Positions 1-10,895 of a stretch of 64,000 nt of DNA are shown here, one piece after another; position 1 is the stretch's first letter, and every line of letters begins with the position of its first letter. The DNA lies in contig NC_089179.1 of assembly GCF_947507565.1 (NCBI RefSeq), forward strand, positions 1,054,681 through 1,118,680, written 5' to 3'. This DNA comes from Oscarella lobularis. Its lineage: Eukaryota > Porifera > Homoscleromorpha > Homosclerophorida > Oscarellidae. The notes beneath the pieces are model-generated. The model worked only from the letters and a program-made list of their open reading frames with translations. It was not told the origin of the DNA and did not search any database. A program made the translations under genes and the position numbers.

Positions 1-1884
1 GCACAGCCGGAGATAAGCGTGTGAGGAGGTGAGCGAGCAATATCGAGGCAAAGAATATCGCTTGAAGCTCGAGGCAAACATCCCAAGTACTTTCCAGTAT
101 GCAAGTCATGCAATCGAATCTGTAAGAAAAGTGACGAGTTCGTTCGTTTTTGCTCGTCCTTGAAACGCTTACACGTCGTCCTTCTGCGAGCGTATCAAAA
201 CCAAAGCCGCTCACGCCGCAAGCAACGACGTCTTCAGTCACATCAAAGCAAGTCAGTCGGACTTGGCGTCCTACGACTCCTCCCTCGAAGAACGTCATTT
301 TCTCTGGATTATTGCCTAGGAAGTGGAGTCTGACGTCGTGATCAGTTGACAGAAGAACGCAATCGGAATCGGTTTTGAACGTGAGGAAGATGATCTTTTT
401 CACCGATGACCCCTTCGATTACAGCTGCTAGAATTCAATTTTCTACACAGTGATATATACCTCCACTTGAAAGGAATCTTTACATATCCACGCCTCCTCT
501 TTATCCTCCTCCGTCTCGCACAAAATCCTAGCATGAGAAACGAACATTCCACTGCAACTTCCGGCAACGAGACGCGTTGCGCTTTTCGACGCTGCTACAG
601 CACTAACAGATCCAGGTAAAGCAAAGCAGTGACGTTTCTCTCCCGACAATGCATCCCACAAGGAAACTCGACCTGCAAAAATTCATAGCGATTCCTAAAA
701 GACATTTCTGTTTCACTTGCCACTCGAATGTCCAACGGCAGCACCAGCACTATTGATCGCTGTGCAGGTGACCCAATCCGAATGCTGCCCCATAACAGGA
801 GCATCGTGTCTTAGAATCGTGCCAACGTCGAGATTGGAGTCTAACGTCCACAGGCAAGCCTCGCCAGTACTGTAGCTGCGATAAAACGCTCAAGTAATAC
901 GTCAATGTATTTGTCTCTATTTAGTTACCCGGCAAGAACGTGGACGCCATCAGAACTAACGCTACATATATGCTTTCCCTTGGGATATTGCAATTGCTGC
1001 GCTTGACAGCGACGCTCCTTTATTAAAATTATTATTAACTAATACTTAATCAGTCATTGTACCTTCCAGTTTTGTTGTATTGATAGCTGCCTTAAAATGT
1101 TTTCCTTGACAATTTGCTTCCAGTCAGAGCGCTCGTCAATCCTATACACAAATATCATTTTTATCAGATTTCTCTACCCACATCTGTATGGCTTCCATAC
1201 AGGGTATCAGTCTCGTAACCAAGTTGCTTGCACACATCATACCACAAAACTTCGTCGTCAGCCAATGAACGCCAAGACGAGTTCACCTTGAAAGACCACT
1301 ATACCAGTACAGCCAGGAGAGCTAACTGTCCAATATACTTGCGCGCAGTGACAAAGATCTCTGTGTTCTAAGTAACTAAACACCTTGATTCCGACTTCCC
1401 TAGGAAGGCTCGTGTCGAAGAATGGAATTTCTGTTACTTCGTCCTGAAAAATGAGTGAGAAGAATTCAAATAATTTCGACGTTTTCAATACTGTGCATAC
1501 AATGTCAGCTATGAGTTTTTCCACCAAATCTTCTTCGACTCCCTCGAATTTCGGCTTTTTCCGAAATTCTACTGCTTTCGTCTTTCTTTTTGCGGTATCT
1601 GTACGGTAGTGCAGTGGACGTTCCTCCTCCCTTTTACAGCTGTTGCTATCGCCTGGTGAGACTTCCTCTTGGCCCATTGGATTGTACTTCGGCAAGAGAG
1701 GCGCGTTTTCCGGATCGTAATGGCCCATTGGATTGTACTTCGGCAAGAGAGGCGCGTTTTCCGGATCGTAATGAGGAGCCAATGGCAAGGTAACTGCGCT
1801 ACTACTAGAGGCCGTCGCAACAGAAGCTAAAGAAGCCAGCCATTCTCGGCGAAATGCTTCCAAATCGGAGTTCTTCTCTTCCAT
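1..1884 (-). CDS. FBXW8: F-box/WD-repeat protein FBXW8 (3' end off the window)
   Basis: Likely substrate receptor of a cullin-RING (CUL7-type) ubiquitin ligase. The N-terminus has a LEAFRREWLASL segment like the LDEFRRRW start of vertebrate FBXW8. It is followed by LVEKLIADI and an F-box region with PFFDTSLPREVGIKVFSYLE and CHCAQV, which tracks the human protein closely. WD-repeat exons follow at about 800-440, about 420-174 (RLTCFDVTEDVVACGVSGFG) and 121-1 (HDLHTGKYLGCLPRA), all on the minus strand and separated by short GT-AG introns. The C-terminal propeller blades lie beyond base 1. I chose the ATG at 1882-1884 because it gives MEEKNSDLEAF; the 64 residues open upstream overlap the first exon of the divergent neighbour and look like chance. 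Family assignment is firm; internal exon limits are approximate. Confidence 0.85.
1670..1771. repeat. Perfect 51-bp tandem duplication inside FBXW8 coding sequence
   Basis: Two identical 51-base copies lie at 1670-1720 and 1721-1771. They encode two successive 17-residue units beginning HYDPENAPLLPK and ending YNPMG in the linker between the FBXW8 N-terminus and its F-box. The copies do not differ at any base and keep the reading frame, so the duplication is recent or kept uniform. Confidence 0.95.
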
Positions 1885-1994
1885 AGAGACCACGGGTATC
1901 CCGGATAGCCAATTTCCGCGAAAATTTGCAAATCGCGCGTGCACCATCACGTGAATTGTTTCATTAGATGATAGCCCCGTTACGCATATCTTCA

Positions 1995-2941
1995 ATGATT
2001 CTGAACATTCTAAGCTGTGTTGCAGTTCTTTTGCTGTCGACGGTTCAGTCGAAGCCCCTGGTGCATGACCCAACACCGCCTCATCCTCATTTTCCTAGCA
2101 CGTTTGAAGCCCAGGTACAAAGATGACGTGTTTTGAACAAACACGGCGATTGAAGTTATTTTCAGTTTCGTGTGATTATCAAAGCTAACGTGACGGCTCC
2201 AAATGGAACAAATGCGGGATATGGCGAAGGTACTAGCGTCCACATCTTATGAGTCGTCGAGTAACATAGACTCATCACGCTTGCGCTGTTTAGGTCACTG
2301 GGCTGTTGACTATGAAGGAAACAAGTCAGTGGTGAGGTACGATATTCATGAGCCTCACCACGAAGAGGTCAAAAACCTGTATTTAGAACGTCATGATTTG
2401 GTAAGTAAATACTGTAATAATACCTCTCTGTTTGTCTAACGTGCTATTTTTCAGGGCTATAAGTACTTTGTGACAAGGTTTCCTATTTCAAAATACACAA
2501 TAATTCGTCATCGGCTAATCATACGTTTGTTTGACAGTGCAAACAAGAGCGCATGCCAAAAGGTCAAAGTAGAAGGACGCCTTTCGTATACGTGGACATA
2601 CGTCGAAGACGCAACGTATGTAAAGCGTGGCACATACAAAGGAGAACAGCTAGATTTTTGGGAAGGTCGAGCAGGAGTATGTAAAGCTAAGCGTCTGCAG
2701 CGCTGTCAAAACTACAACCGCATCTTCTTGTTCTTTGCAGTCAAACGGTACTGAGGTTCTTACTGGAGTCTACGTCGATAATCCAAATGAACCAGCTGTC
2801 ATCCAGTTCCACGCAGCTGAAGAAGCCGTTAACTTCACTATTACATATGAAATGACGGAATTTAAATCTAAGGTTCCGCCCGCATCTGACTTTGAGGTCC
2901 CTAAAGTGTGTCAAGAAGAGCACAATTATGACAGAATTTGA
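1995..2941 (+). CDS. Small secreted protein, tandem family gene 1 (B type; ependymin-like)
   Basis: The start at 1995 gives a signal peptide (MILNILSCVAVLLLSTVQS) and then a proline/histidine-rich stretch ending STFEAQ at the first donor near 2113. Next come NVTAPNGTNAGYGEG and HWAVDYEGNKSVVRYD, then NKSACQKVKVEGRLS, TWTYVEDATYVKRGTYK, QLDFWEGRAG and a C-terminal exon ending FEVPKVC. About five short introns. The pattern is a secretory signal, a beta-rich middle, a conserved mid-protein Cys, a W-x-F/Y motif, an aromatic L-x-x-W strand and a final F-x-VP-x-x-C. This resembles ependymin-related proteins and the N-terminal domain of some invertebrate cysteine proteases; I cannot decide between them. 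It shares a 110-base divergent promoter with FBXW8. Confidence 0.7.
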
Positions 2942-3203
2942 GCAAACAATTTAGGCAACGAATTTGCTTGCTGGTGCTTTTTATATATACGCAGTGCTAG
3001 CTGTCGATTTGCACAAGATAAATAACAAATGTTTCAACCCTCAGCACTGGTGACGAGACTACCTCAGCACTGTGGGAGTTGACGTCGGTTCTAAGACACG
3101 AGATCAGAAGTCACCTGATTGATAGTGCCACTTGGTGAGATCACCACAGAGTGAGACGGTCATTCGTTCAGTTGCTCTCCTAAAGTTCAAAACAATTAGA
3201 CAG

Positions 3204-4030
3204 ATGCTCCGGGTGTTGGTTGTCCTGTCTCTTGCTCTTCTCTGCGTGGCTCAGCCGGGGCCTCATCCGCCTCGCCTGTCGTCTGAGTTCACTGCCACTG
3301 TACGCGCTAAATACTTTAGAGTCAAGCAAACGCTAGCATCAATGTCTTCTCATTATTAGATGACCGTCAATCTGACTCGCCGCGGTCCTCGGGGTGAGGA
3401 GAGTTTCACAGGAAAAGGTAGGTCAGCAACGTAAAAATTGGAAAGTTTAGCACCAGGCTTTGCTTGTACAGGCTCCTGGGCTGGTGACATTGAACATCAG
3501 AGGGAGCTCGAAATGCTCACACTGGAAGTACGCGGCGGAGAAGAGATTTACCACGTGGAATTCCTTCAAAGAGTCGACGAGGTAGAGTACCTATAACCAG
3601 TTATCGTGAACGTCAAGTAGGACCCCGATTTGCAGGAGCACGTCTACATGATCGAATCAAATGGAACAGGAGAGGCTCACTGCAGAGGAGAGCCAGCTCG
3701 CGGTCAATTGGTGAGCCCCTGGGAGTTTCTCGATCATAACCCTCACTACGAAAGAAGAACCATCAACGGACGAGAATTCGCAGTATATGCAGGAGCTGAC
3801 GTAAGACATCTTTTACTGTCCTAGTGAATATAATGAGCGTAGCTTGACTTCTACAGAGAAGAGGGCACGCTCAGCTGCTTTTTGAGATCGTGAATGATCA
3901 AATGAGTGATCATCCGTTTGCGTATGCGAGAGAGGAGCACCTCGACCACTACGACTTTGTGTTTGAATCGTTTCAAGAGGTGACCCCGCCCGAGACGATC
4001 TTTGCTGTTCCAGCTGAGTGCAATCAGTAG
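3204..4030 (+). CDS. Small secreted protein, tandem family gene 2 (A type)
   Basis: Signal peptide MLRVLVVLSLALLCVAQ, then PGPHPPRLSSEFTAT up to the first donor near 3300. Later exons read MTVNLTRRGPRGEESF, GSWAGDIEHQRELEML, EEIYHVEFLQRVDE, YMIESNGTGEAHCRGEP, SPWEFLDHNPHYERR, EFAVYAGAD and a last exon with HLDHYDFVFESF and a C-terminal AVPAECNQ. Two conserved cysteines (HCR and AEC) could pair in the mature protein. It aligns over its whole length with gene 4 (same signal peptide and intron positions) and more distantly with the B genes through the shared G-x-W, R-x-D, WEFL and VP-x-x-C landmarks. Function is not known; secretion is inferred from the signal peptide. Confidence 0.75.
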
Positions 4031-4180
4031 TCCAGCACCTTTGACTACACATACTACTTCTGATTGTCTTTTTTTGACTAACGTTCTGTCTCTTTGCTGT
4101 TTGTTTGATGATCTCTCCTTACATCGCTCGTCTTAGCTCGTGATGATCTCGTGATTATTTGCGTCACATGCTTTCCCAAC

Positions 4181-5123
4181 ATGAGACCGGGTAGGCTTGC
4201 ATTGGTGCTGCTTCTGCCGCTGCTACAGCTCGACGGGGCCCTCGTCGTGGCTCTGCCTCATCCTGCTGCTTCTCTTCCACCTCGGCCCATATTTCCAAAC
4301 ACCTTCACTGCAATGGTATACTGAAAACAGCTAACGTAATTGACAATGTACAACTGCTGCGCAACCCAGTTTCATATGATACATAACTCAACAAATTCTT
4401 CTCGAGATGGCTCAGGTAGAAACCGATATACCAATGAACAGAGCCTAGTAGACAGCGTTTTTGTGCTTCCCAGGAGAGTGGAAAGTCGACTACGCTGGTA
4501 ACAAATCGATAGAAACGTACGAAATTCACAATGGTTTCATGGATTTACACCCCATCCGAACAATGTTCTTGGCTCGCTATGATTTGGTAAGTATTTAGGG
4601 AATTAACAAGTATCAGTATACGATAACCTAAACCTGGATTGCCACAGGGCAAGGAGTACTTCGAAAACAAGTGAGGACACGACGAACTGATGTGGTAAAT
4701 AGGCAGATACGTGTTCTTTCTGTTTGATGCAGCGAGATGAACAGCAGTTGTTTGATGACAACTGTCAACGGAACGTTGCCTCCACCGTGGACATTCATGA
4801 GCACAGCAACATTTAAAGAAGAAAGAGAATACCATCGAAAGCAGTTGCAAGTGTGGGAAGCTGAAATACAACATGAGGTAAATACGAGGAATTTGATTTA
4901 TTTGCTGATTGTGTGCCTGCACTTCGTCCAGACGATTCCAAAGAAAGTCATGTCTGCAATAAGCAATGTCATAGAAGTCGGCGTCTTCTCTCATCAGCCC
5001 GATGTCCCTGTTACGATGAAGATTCTGTCTGATGTTGAAAGTATCACGTACGATATCACCAAGTTTGATTCTGAGTTGCCAAAAAAAGAAAGTTTTGACG
5101 TCCCAAAGCAATGTGAAACATAA
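4181..5123 (+). CDS. Small secreted protein, tandem family gene 3 (B type)
   Basis: Starts MRPGRLALVLLLPLLQLDG, a signal peptide, followed by a Pro-rich run ending FPNTFTAM at the first donor near 4316. Then come an exon ending NSTNSSRDGS, EWKVDYAGNKSIETYEI, LARYDLGKEYFEN, NSSCLMTTVNGTLPPPWTFM, HRKQLQVWEAEI, and a final exon with VIEVGVFSHQPDVPV, ITYDITKFDSELP and DVPKQCET. Domain order and intron positions match genes 1 and 5. It has N-glycosylation sequons (NKS, NSS, NGT) as expected for a secreted protein, and the single conserved Cys pair. It sits 150 bases after gene 2 on the same strand. Family role unknown; ependymin-like is a tentative label. Confidence 0.75.
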
Positions 5124-5299
5124 TATTCCTAGAGATTTCTAGTAATTTGCATTACCCGCGAGATTGCCTCGATAATACACGTGGCAAATGTAAAACGTGC
5201 CACCCGAGAGGCACAGTGGGGGCAGTGCATGAGACGTCTCCAATCACCTGATTTGGTACCGTACCTGGTACACACCGCCCGGTGCCCTTGCCCCATCAT

Positions 5300-5307
5300 T
5301 ATAAATA
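5300..5307 (+). promoter_or_regulatory. Probable TATA box of family gene 4
   Basis: TATAAATA lies 45-52 bases upstream of the start codon at 5352, in an intergenic gap of 228 bases between two same-strand genes. Spacing fits a start site near 5330. Confidence 0.5.
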
Positions 5308-5351
5308 GAAAAGTTCTCCCGTCAATCATTCACTCTTATTGAACCAAAGCA

Positions 5352-6175
5352 ATGCTGCGTGTGTTGGCTGTCCTCTCTTTTGCTATGCTCTGTGTGGCCC
5401 AGCCACCAGGACCTCACCCGCCTCGTTTGTCGTCCGAGTTTCAAGCTACTGTACGACCAAACTGACAAACACTAAAGGCATTGATTAATGCCCTGTATAA
5501 ATAGATGACGATCAACCTGACTCGCCATGGCCCTGGAGGCATGGAGAGCTTCAGAGGAAGAGGTAAGTAATTCTAAACATTTGAAGGAAACACCGAATAT
5601 TTTGAGTAGGCAGTTGGGATGGAGACCTTGAACATCAGAGAGAAAGAGAAGTTATAACGCTGGAACCTCAGGGCACTGAACAGATGTACCACGTGGAATT
5701 CCTTCGAAGAGTTGACGAGGTAATGTTTCAATGTCACTGGAACAGCGAGGCAATGACCCGCACTTTCACAGGGACACGACTACATGATTGAATCGAATGG
5801 AACGGGAACGCCTCACTGCAGAGAACAACCTGCTCAGGGTCGAATGGAGAGTCCGTGGGAATTTCTCGATCATAATCCTCACTACGAACAAAGAAACATC
5901 GAGGGACACGAAATTGCAATCTATTCTGGCGTTGACGTAAGATGCTGCTGCCATCCTTGACGGATCGTGCAGCTTGTCATGTACGTTGTTATCTCATATA
6001 GCGGAGAGGTCGCGTTGAGCTATGGTTTGAGCTCATGGACGGACACCCGTCCGAAAACCCGATTGCTTACGCAAGAGAAGACCATCTCGACCACTATGAT
6101 TTTGTTTTCGAAACCTTTCAGCAAGTAGCCCCAAGCGAAACGGTCTTCACAGTTCCGGCAGAATGCAATCATTAA
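5352..6175 (+). CDS. Small secreted protein, tandem family gene 4 (A type)
   Basis: Near-copy of gene 2. Signal peptide MLRVLAVLSFAMLCVAQ, then PHPPRLSSEFQAT, MTINLTRHGPGGMESF, GSWDGDLEHQRERE, EQMYHVEFLRRVDE, YMIESNGTGTPHCREQP, SPWEFLDHNPHYEQR, GVDRRGRVELWFEL, and a last exon with HLDHYDFVFETF and TVPAECNH. Intron positions are the same as in gene 2, including the split before the DHY exon. The pair is much closer to each other than either is to the B genes, so the B-A unit was probably duplicated as a block. A TATA box lies about 50 bases upstream. Molecular function unknown. Confidence 0.75.
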
Positions 6176-6431
6176 TTAAGCCGGATTCTTAAACTTGAAC
6201 TGAAATGTTGATGTGCATGTTATCTTTCTTTGTAAATTGGCATTTTTTTTTCATTCGACGTCTTCGTCTTTCATTTCTGATACGGCTCGTTCGGCATGTG
6301 TGGCATATCAGATTCGCAAACTCGTGATTCCAAAATCATGTGATGATATCACCCTTTCGGGGCGTTCCCTCGTTTGAGCTCGTTTGCATCACTTGACAGA
6401 CTAAAATCGTAGAATCAACAACTCTCTGGTC

Positions 6432-7356
6432 ATGCTGCTTCTTTCCGTCGCCGTTCTCAGTCTGGTCATAGCTGGCTCTCTTTCTCAGCCGCCTCCGCCG
6501 GAGCCTACTAAGCCGGTCTTGCCGGCGACTTTTGAAGCGGAGGTATATACATAGAGCGAATGACCCCATCGTGGGAACGAGATGATAAGGGTTTCCCTCC
6601 TCCTCCTCCTCCTCCTCCTACTCCTCCCAGGTCGGTGTTGAGTATCACGAAGAAGAATCCCAGGGAGTCCAGTTCGGTGATGGTACGATGAGTAGCAAGT
6701 TAAATTCTTACATGTAGGCTCTAAATTTCTTCTGGCACGTGTAGGCTATCTTCTTTCTGATTACGAAGGAAACATGGCCAAGGAATATTACAATCTAACC
6801 GAGCACGAAGTAAGTCGCTTCAGACACGTTATGTATCTTCAGCGCTACGATATGGTAAGAGATCTCAGACAGCCACGTGACGTTGTCTCACTTATGTGAC
6901 CGGTAGGAACGGGTATACGAAGTCAACAGGTAAAGGGTGCGCTTGCCCCCGCAAAACAATACATGTCCTACCTATATAGTCAAGAACCCACCGACTGCCA
7001 TTCGCACAACGTGACAGGTCACCTTCCTGATTTCTGGGGATTTGTCAAGGACGCTGATTACGCGGGACAGAGAACGTTTCACGAAAGACAGCTCGATTGC
7101 TGGGTCCAGCGAGTAGGAGAAAAAGAATTCGACCTTAACACTATTAGACCCTTCTTTTCTGTAGTTGAGTTTCGGAGTGGAGCTCGAGGTGTGCACGGAC
7201 GCTGAAGAACAGGAAAACAGGCCTATTCTTTTCCGTCGTCACACGCCCGAAATTGAAGTCTTCATGGAATTCCGCACCTTCAACTCGACACAACCAACCG
7301 CGAGCAGCTTCGTAGTGCCACCGGAGTGTCAGGAACCGTCCCCGACTGATCTTTAG
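6432..7356 (+). CDS. Small secreted protein, tandem family gene 5 (B type, extra cysteine pair)
   Basis: Signal peptide MLLLSVAVLSLVIAGSLS, then a Pro-rich run ending LPATFEAE. Exons continue with VGVEYHEEESQGVQFGDG, YLLSDYEGNMAKEYYNL, FRHVMYLQRYDMERVYEV, TDCHSHNVTGHLPDFWGF, AGQRTFHERQLDCWVQRVG, and a last exon with LSFGVELEVCTDAEEQE and FVVPPECQEP. It keeps the two family cysteines and adds two more, in LDCW and LEVC, on strands likely to be neighbours. A four-cysteine layout is what ependymin-related proteins show, which is the best hint to the family. The first intron ends in a long CTC-repeat polypyrimidine tract. Confidence 0.72.
6596..6627 (+). repeat. CTC trinucleotide repeat forming a polypyrimidine tract
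   Basis: About ten CCT/CTC units lie immediately before the acceptor CCCAG at the end of intron 1 of family gene 5. The repeat serves as, or has expanded within, the splice-site pyrimidine tract. Confidence 0.8.
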
Positions 7357-7462
7357 GTCTGCTCAGTCATTGGAACAGAACGCTTGTCATTTTGTTTTTC
7401 TGTCGTTTCTGCTGCTGCTTCGTTCGTTTTGCTTATTAAATTGGTTTTGAATGAACTCGTGC

Positions 7463-9511
7463 CTACAGGTCTCTAAGCTCGTTCTCATATAACTGGTCAA
7501 CGTTGACGAAATCAAGCTTATGGAAAGTGACGGGGGTCTGTCTAGCTAGATATCCGAGACTGTACTCAGACGCTTTGGCCTACATACCGAGGGACCCGTA
7601 CTGTAATGATGCCAACAGGCAACACAAAAATGGCTCACCTGATGAAATTCTGGTCGGTGAGTTAACGAATGACGAGACTGGTGAAGACACTGCCCAATCC
7701 ACATGTCATCGGGAGTATCAATAGCCGGACAGCGACACTTCTCGGCTACTTGCTGCCAAGCTGCGAGACCGGCTTTGCTCACGGCCATCCTAGTACGAAA
7801 AAGATAGTTTCTAATGCAACATTTCTGCTCTTCTTACCCGCCTCCTAAGGTGATATAAGGATACCCGTGACCGGCACTTTGCCCGTATCCGTACACTTCT
7901 CCCAAGAAGACGACTTCATTGGGATCATAGCAAGCGAGAAGACGCTGAAGTCGACTAACGCTACAGACACGCAATAGAGCTCTAGATAGCATACTACCGT
8001 AGAAAGAAGATACCCACCTAATCAGCGTGTCGTCATCAACCAGCAGGGTCCACTTTATCTTTTTATAATTGGGATCCGTTGCAGCTTTTTTAAGAATAGC
8101 ATAAGACTTGGCGCAATGTCCTAAAGATGATCAAAGGAAAGAGACTGAGTTCACTAATACAATCAGATTTTCGCAATGCACCTGTTGGTACGTTAGGAAC
8201 GCCAGTATCTTCAGTTGGTATGGCGGGATCAGTGACATTGCTGAAATATTTTACGATTATTCCCTTTACGTTTCCCCACGTTCGTTTAATAACCGACACT
8301 GCAATTTGCATGTCAGATCCTTGATGCAATGTAATGTATTGCAACCTTACGGCGGCTTTGATGATACCGCTCTGTTGTTTTGACGGCAAAAAAGATTTCA
8401 TCTAATTCAACCTTTTCCTTTGCAGAAAAAGATATCAGGTAGAGCTACTGTGCATCAGATTCTCATTCATACGCAGTCTCCAAGAGACGACGGAAAATTC
8501 GTAGCACATTTTTTGCCTTGGGCTGAATCCTTATCAACCCCAGCACAAAATTCGTCAACGTTTGTTAGCCTCTGACCCTTTCCTTCGTCGTAGATAAACA
8601 TGGCAAGCTTATTTATACAAGAAATTGTCATACGAAGACAGGCGAGTTTCTAACACTATACCTCGTGCTGAACGTCAATGCTGAAATCAGTTCTTCGTGG
8701 ATTTGCCTTTAGTCTATCTGCCAATCTAAAAAAGAAAAGTTCACATCCGTAATCTAAGCGCAGTTTTTGTACTATCTCGCCTTGTAATTAATTTCCTGTT
8801 CAGAGCCCATCCAGCTGCAAAGTCAGGATAGTAAATCGACTGTTTTATATCTTCATAGAAAGCATAATGATGAATTATGCTTGGCTCTCTGTCAATAAGC
8901 CCACGGCCAAGGAACGCGCTCTATATCAACGTGAAAAAAGTATACGTGAAAAAAGTATAAAGTAAACATTCTGCAATGACCTCATGTTGACTGTATCGGC
9001 CAAGAACTTTCAATAGTTTTTCAAAATCAATAACGGTTTGATCTTCACAGAAAAAGTACCACTTAGCATTGGGATATTTTGAAGATAGTCTGTAAAAACG
9101 CTAAGGATGTGACGTCAAAAATTTCTGACTCGAGATCCCGTACTTTTCAATAATTGGAAAAATTGTCCAGGCTCCTTCCGGCGCCTCGGTTTCGTGCAGT
9201 CGAAAAACTTCCGGGTTCACCTTGCTCAGGACAGCGAATTGTTTCTCCCAATCGATTTTCTGCGCCTCCGCACGTTTTTGGTGAACTGAATTGGCTTGAG
9301 TTCGCACGACCATAACAATGCTGTCGAGTCCTGCAAGCGCGAGAGTGGAGAGAGAAGAGAAAGGAGGAACTAGAGTTTTCCCACCGATGCTCGAGGTTGT
9401 CGTGTACGTGGCCGAGCCAGACCCGGCGCTAAACGTGCTCGTGTCTACGTCATCGTTTGCGAGAGAGCGATAGGCAAGAAACGAGCAGACAGCAAGGAAA
9501 CAAAGTTTCAT
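7463..9511 (-). CDS. B3GLCT: Beta-1,3-glucosyltransferase of the B3GLCT (B3GALTL) type
   Basis: In animals this ER enzyme adds glucose to O-linked fucose on thrombospondin type 1 repeats. The start at 9509-9511 gives a signal peptide, [18 protein letters not shown]. The first exons carry [18 protein letters not shown] and [14 protein letters not shown], matching the N-terminal half of human B3GLCT (QSQSNSFHAKRAE, EGAWTILPLL). The C-terminal catalytic part is recognisable at 7788-7650: [20 protein letters not shown] and THRPEFHQ, against KCRCYSNDAPDDMVLGMCF and THSPLFHQ in human. The last exon ends [20 protein letters not shown] with a stop at 7463-7465. At least ten short introns. No KDEL-type tail is visible (the protein ends RDL). 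Strongly supported ortholog; middle exons not individually resolved. Confidence 0.88.
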
Positions 9512-9576
9512 CCGAAAGTGTTGTTGCGCGCAGTGCTGCGCAGAATCGCGTAGTCGCGCCTTTTCCTCACTTCGCA
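9512..9576. promoter_or_regulatory. Bidirectional intergenic region, B3GLCT / SRRM2-like
   Basis: Only 65 bases separate the start codons of two divergently transcribed housekeeping-type genes, so both 5' untranslated regions and the core promoter must overlap or be very short. No TATA box is visible. Confidence 0.6.
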
Positions 9577-10895
9577 ATGTACAACGGAATAGGTCTCGAA
9601 ACGCCGCGAGGATCGGGAACGAATGGTTACGTTCAGCGCAACTTGTCGTTCGTGCGGAATCATCGCGAGCGGATGCGCTACAACGCCGATTCGGACGTCA
9701 AACGCGCCGAAGAGTTCTTGTCGCGCCAGCCGAACAAAGAGATCCTCGATCACAATCGAAAACGAAAGGTCGAAGTGAAGTGCATGGAACTGAGAGTTAG
9801 ATTGGAAGAACAAGGGTAAAGAAAAGAAGAGAAAAGTCGATAAATGACGTCATCATTAGTGACGTACGTACTATAGGTTCGCCGACGATGAAATCGAGAC
9901 TCGAATCGAGGAATTGAGAAAGCAACTTCTGTCCCAAGATGCGTCGAAGTTGAAAATTAAAGACGGAAAGTAAGAATTGTTATAATTTAATTAAATAATA
10001 ATACTTAATTAACATATGTATTAATAATTATTGTAGGAGTACGGAGACGCACGAGTTGGCCGAAATGAATCAGAAAAAGAACGCACGTTTGAAGGCGGCA
10101 TTCGGCATCAGAGATGACTATGAAGAAGGCAGTGCTTTCGATCAGGAAAAGCAGAAGCAGCTTGCAGCAGAGCGAGCAGCAAAGAGGCAGCAGGAACAGG
10201 AAGCGAGAGAGGCGGCGAAGAAAAAACGAATGGAATTGCAAGAAGCAAGGGAACTGGAAAGGAGTCGAGGATCATCGTCGTTGGCTGTTGCAAAGAAGGA
10301 GAAGCAGAAGAAAGACCGGGAAGCGGAGAAATTGAAGAAGAAAAGAAAGGCAGAGAGGTGTGGCATATCTTTTAGTGGAGATGACGTTACGAGACTTCTC
10401 TATATAGTTCGTCTTCCTCTGAGTCTGAGTCTGAGTCTGACTCTGACTCTGATGATAGCAGCAGTTCTGGTTCGTCGTCGGACTCGTCTTCCAGCGACTC
10501 AGATCGAGAGGAGGAAATGAAACGACAGCGCAGAGAGCCGAAGTCGAGAAACGACTCGAATAGAGAAGACAGAAGGAGAAGGCGAGACTAATGTCAAAAG
10601 GGAGAAAATAATAAATATCTTTCTTTTTAGATCTCGATCTCGATCTCCCGTGAGACGCGAGAGAAGAGATTACAGGGAACATCAGGATCGCTATGATTCA
10701 AGAGATCGAGACTCAAGACGCAGAAGCTTTGAAGAGGAAAGATACAGAGACTCAAGACGCAAAAGCTTCGAAGAGGAAAGAAGCAGAGGCAGAAGAGACA
10801 GCCCTCGACGACGAGACTGTTACCGTGACGACGACCGCGACGACCGACGTAGAAGCGACGAGCGTCGTCGAAGAGACAGAAGCCGCTCTCGCTGA
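9577..10895 (+). CDS. SRRM2: SRRM2/Cwc21-like spliceosome protein with SR-rich tail
   Basis: The N-terminus, MYNGIGLETPRGSGTNGYVQ, is the signature of the Cwc21/SRRM2 family, which contacts the U5 protein Prp8 at the catalytic spliceosome. The cwf21 helical region follows (RAEEFLSRQPNKEILDHNRK, then FADDEIETRIEELRKQL). After that come a long charged Lys/Glu/Arg coiled region, a Ser-Glu/Ser-Asp run, and a C-terminal RSRSRSPVRRE and Arg/Asp/Ser-rich tail ending RDRSRSR. At about 340 residues it is far shorter than vertebrate SRRM2 and closer to a minimal Cwc21-type protein. The last intron seems to need a GC-AG donor (see findings). The start is fixed by the conserved MYNGIGL. Confidence 0.88.
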
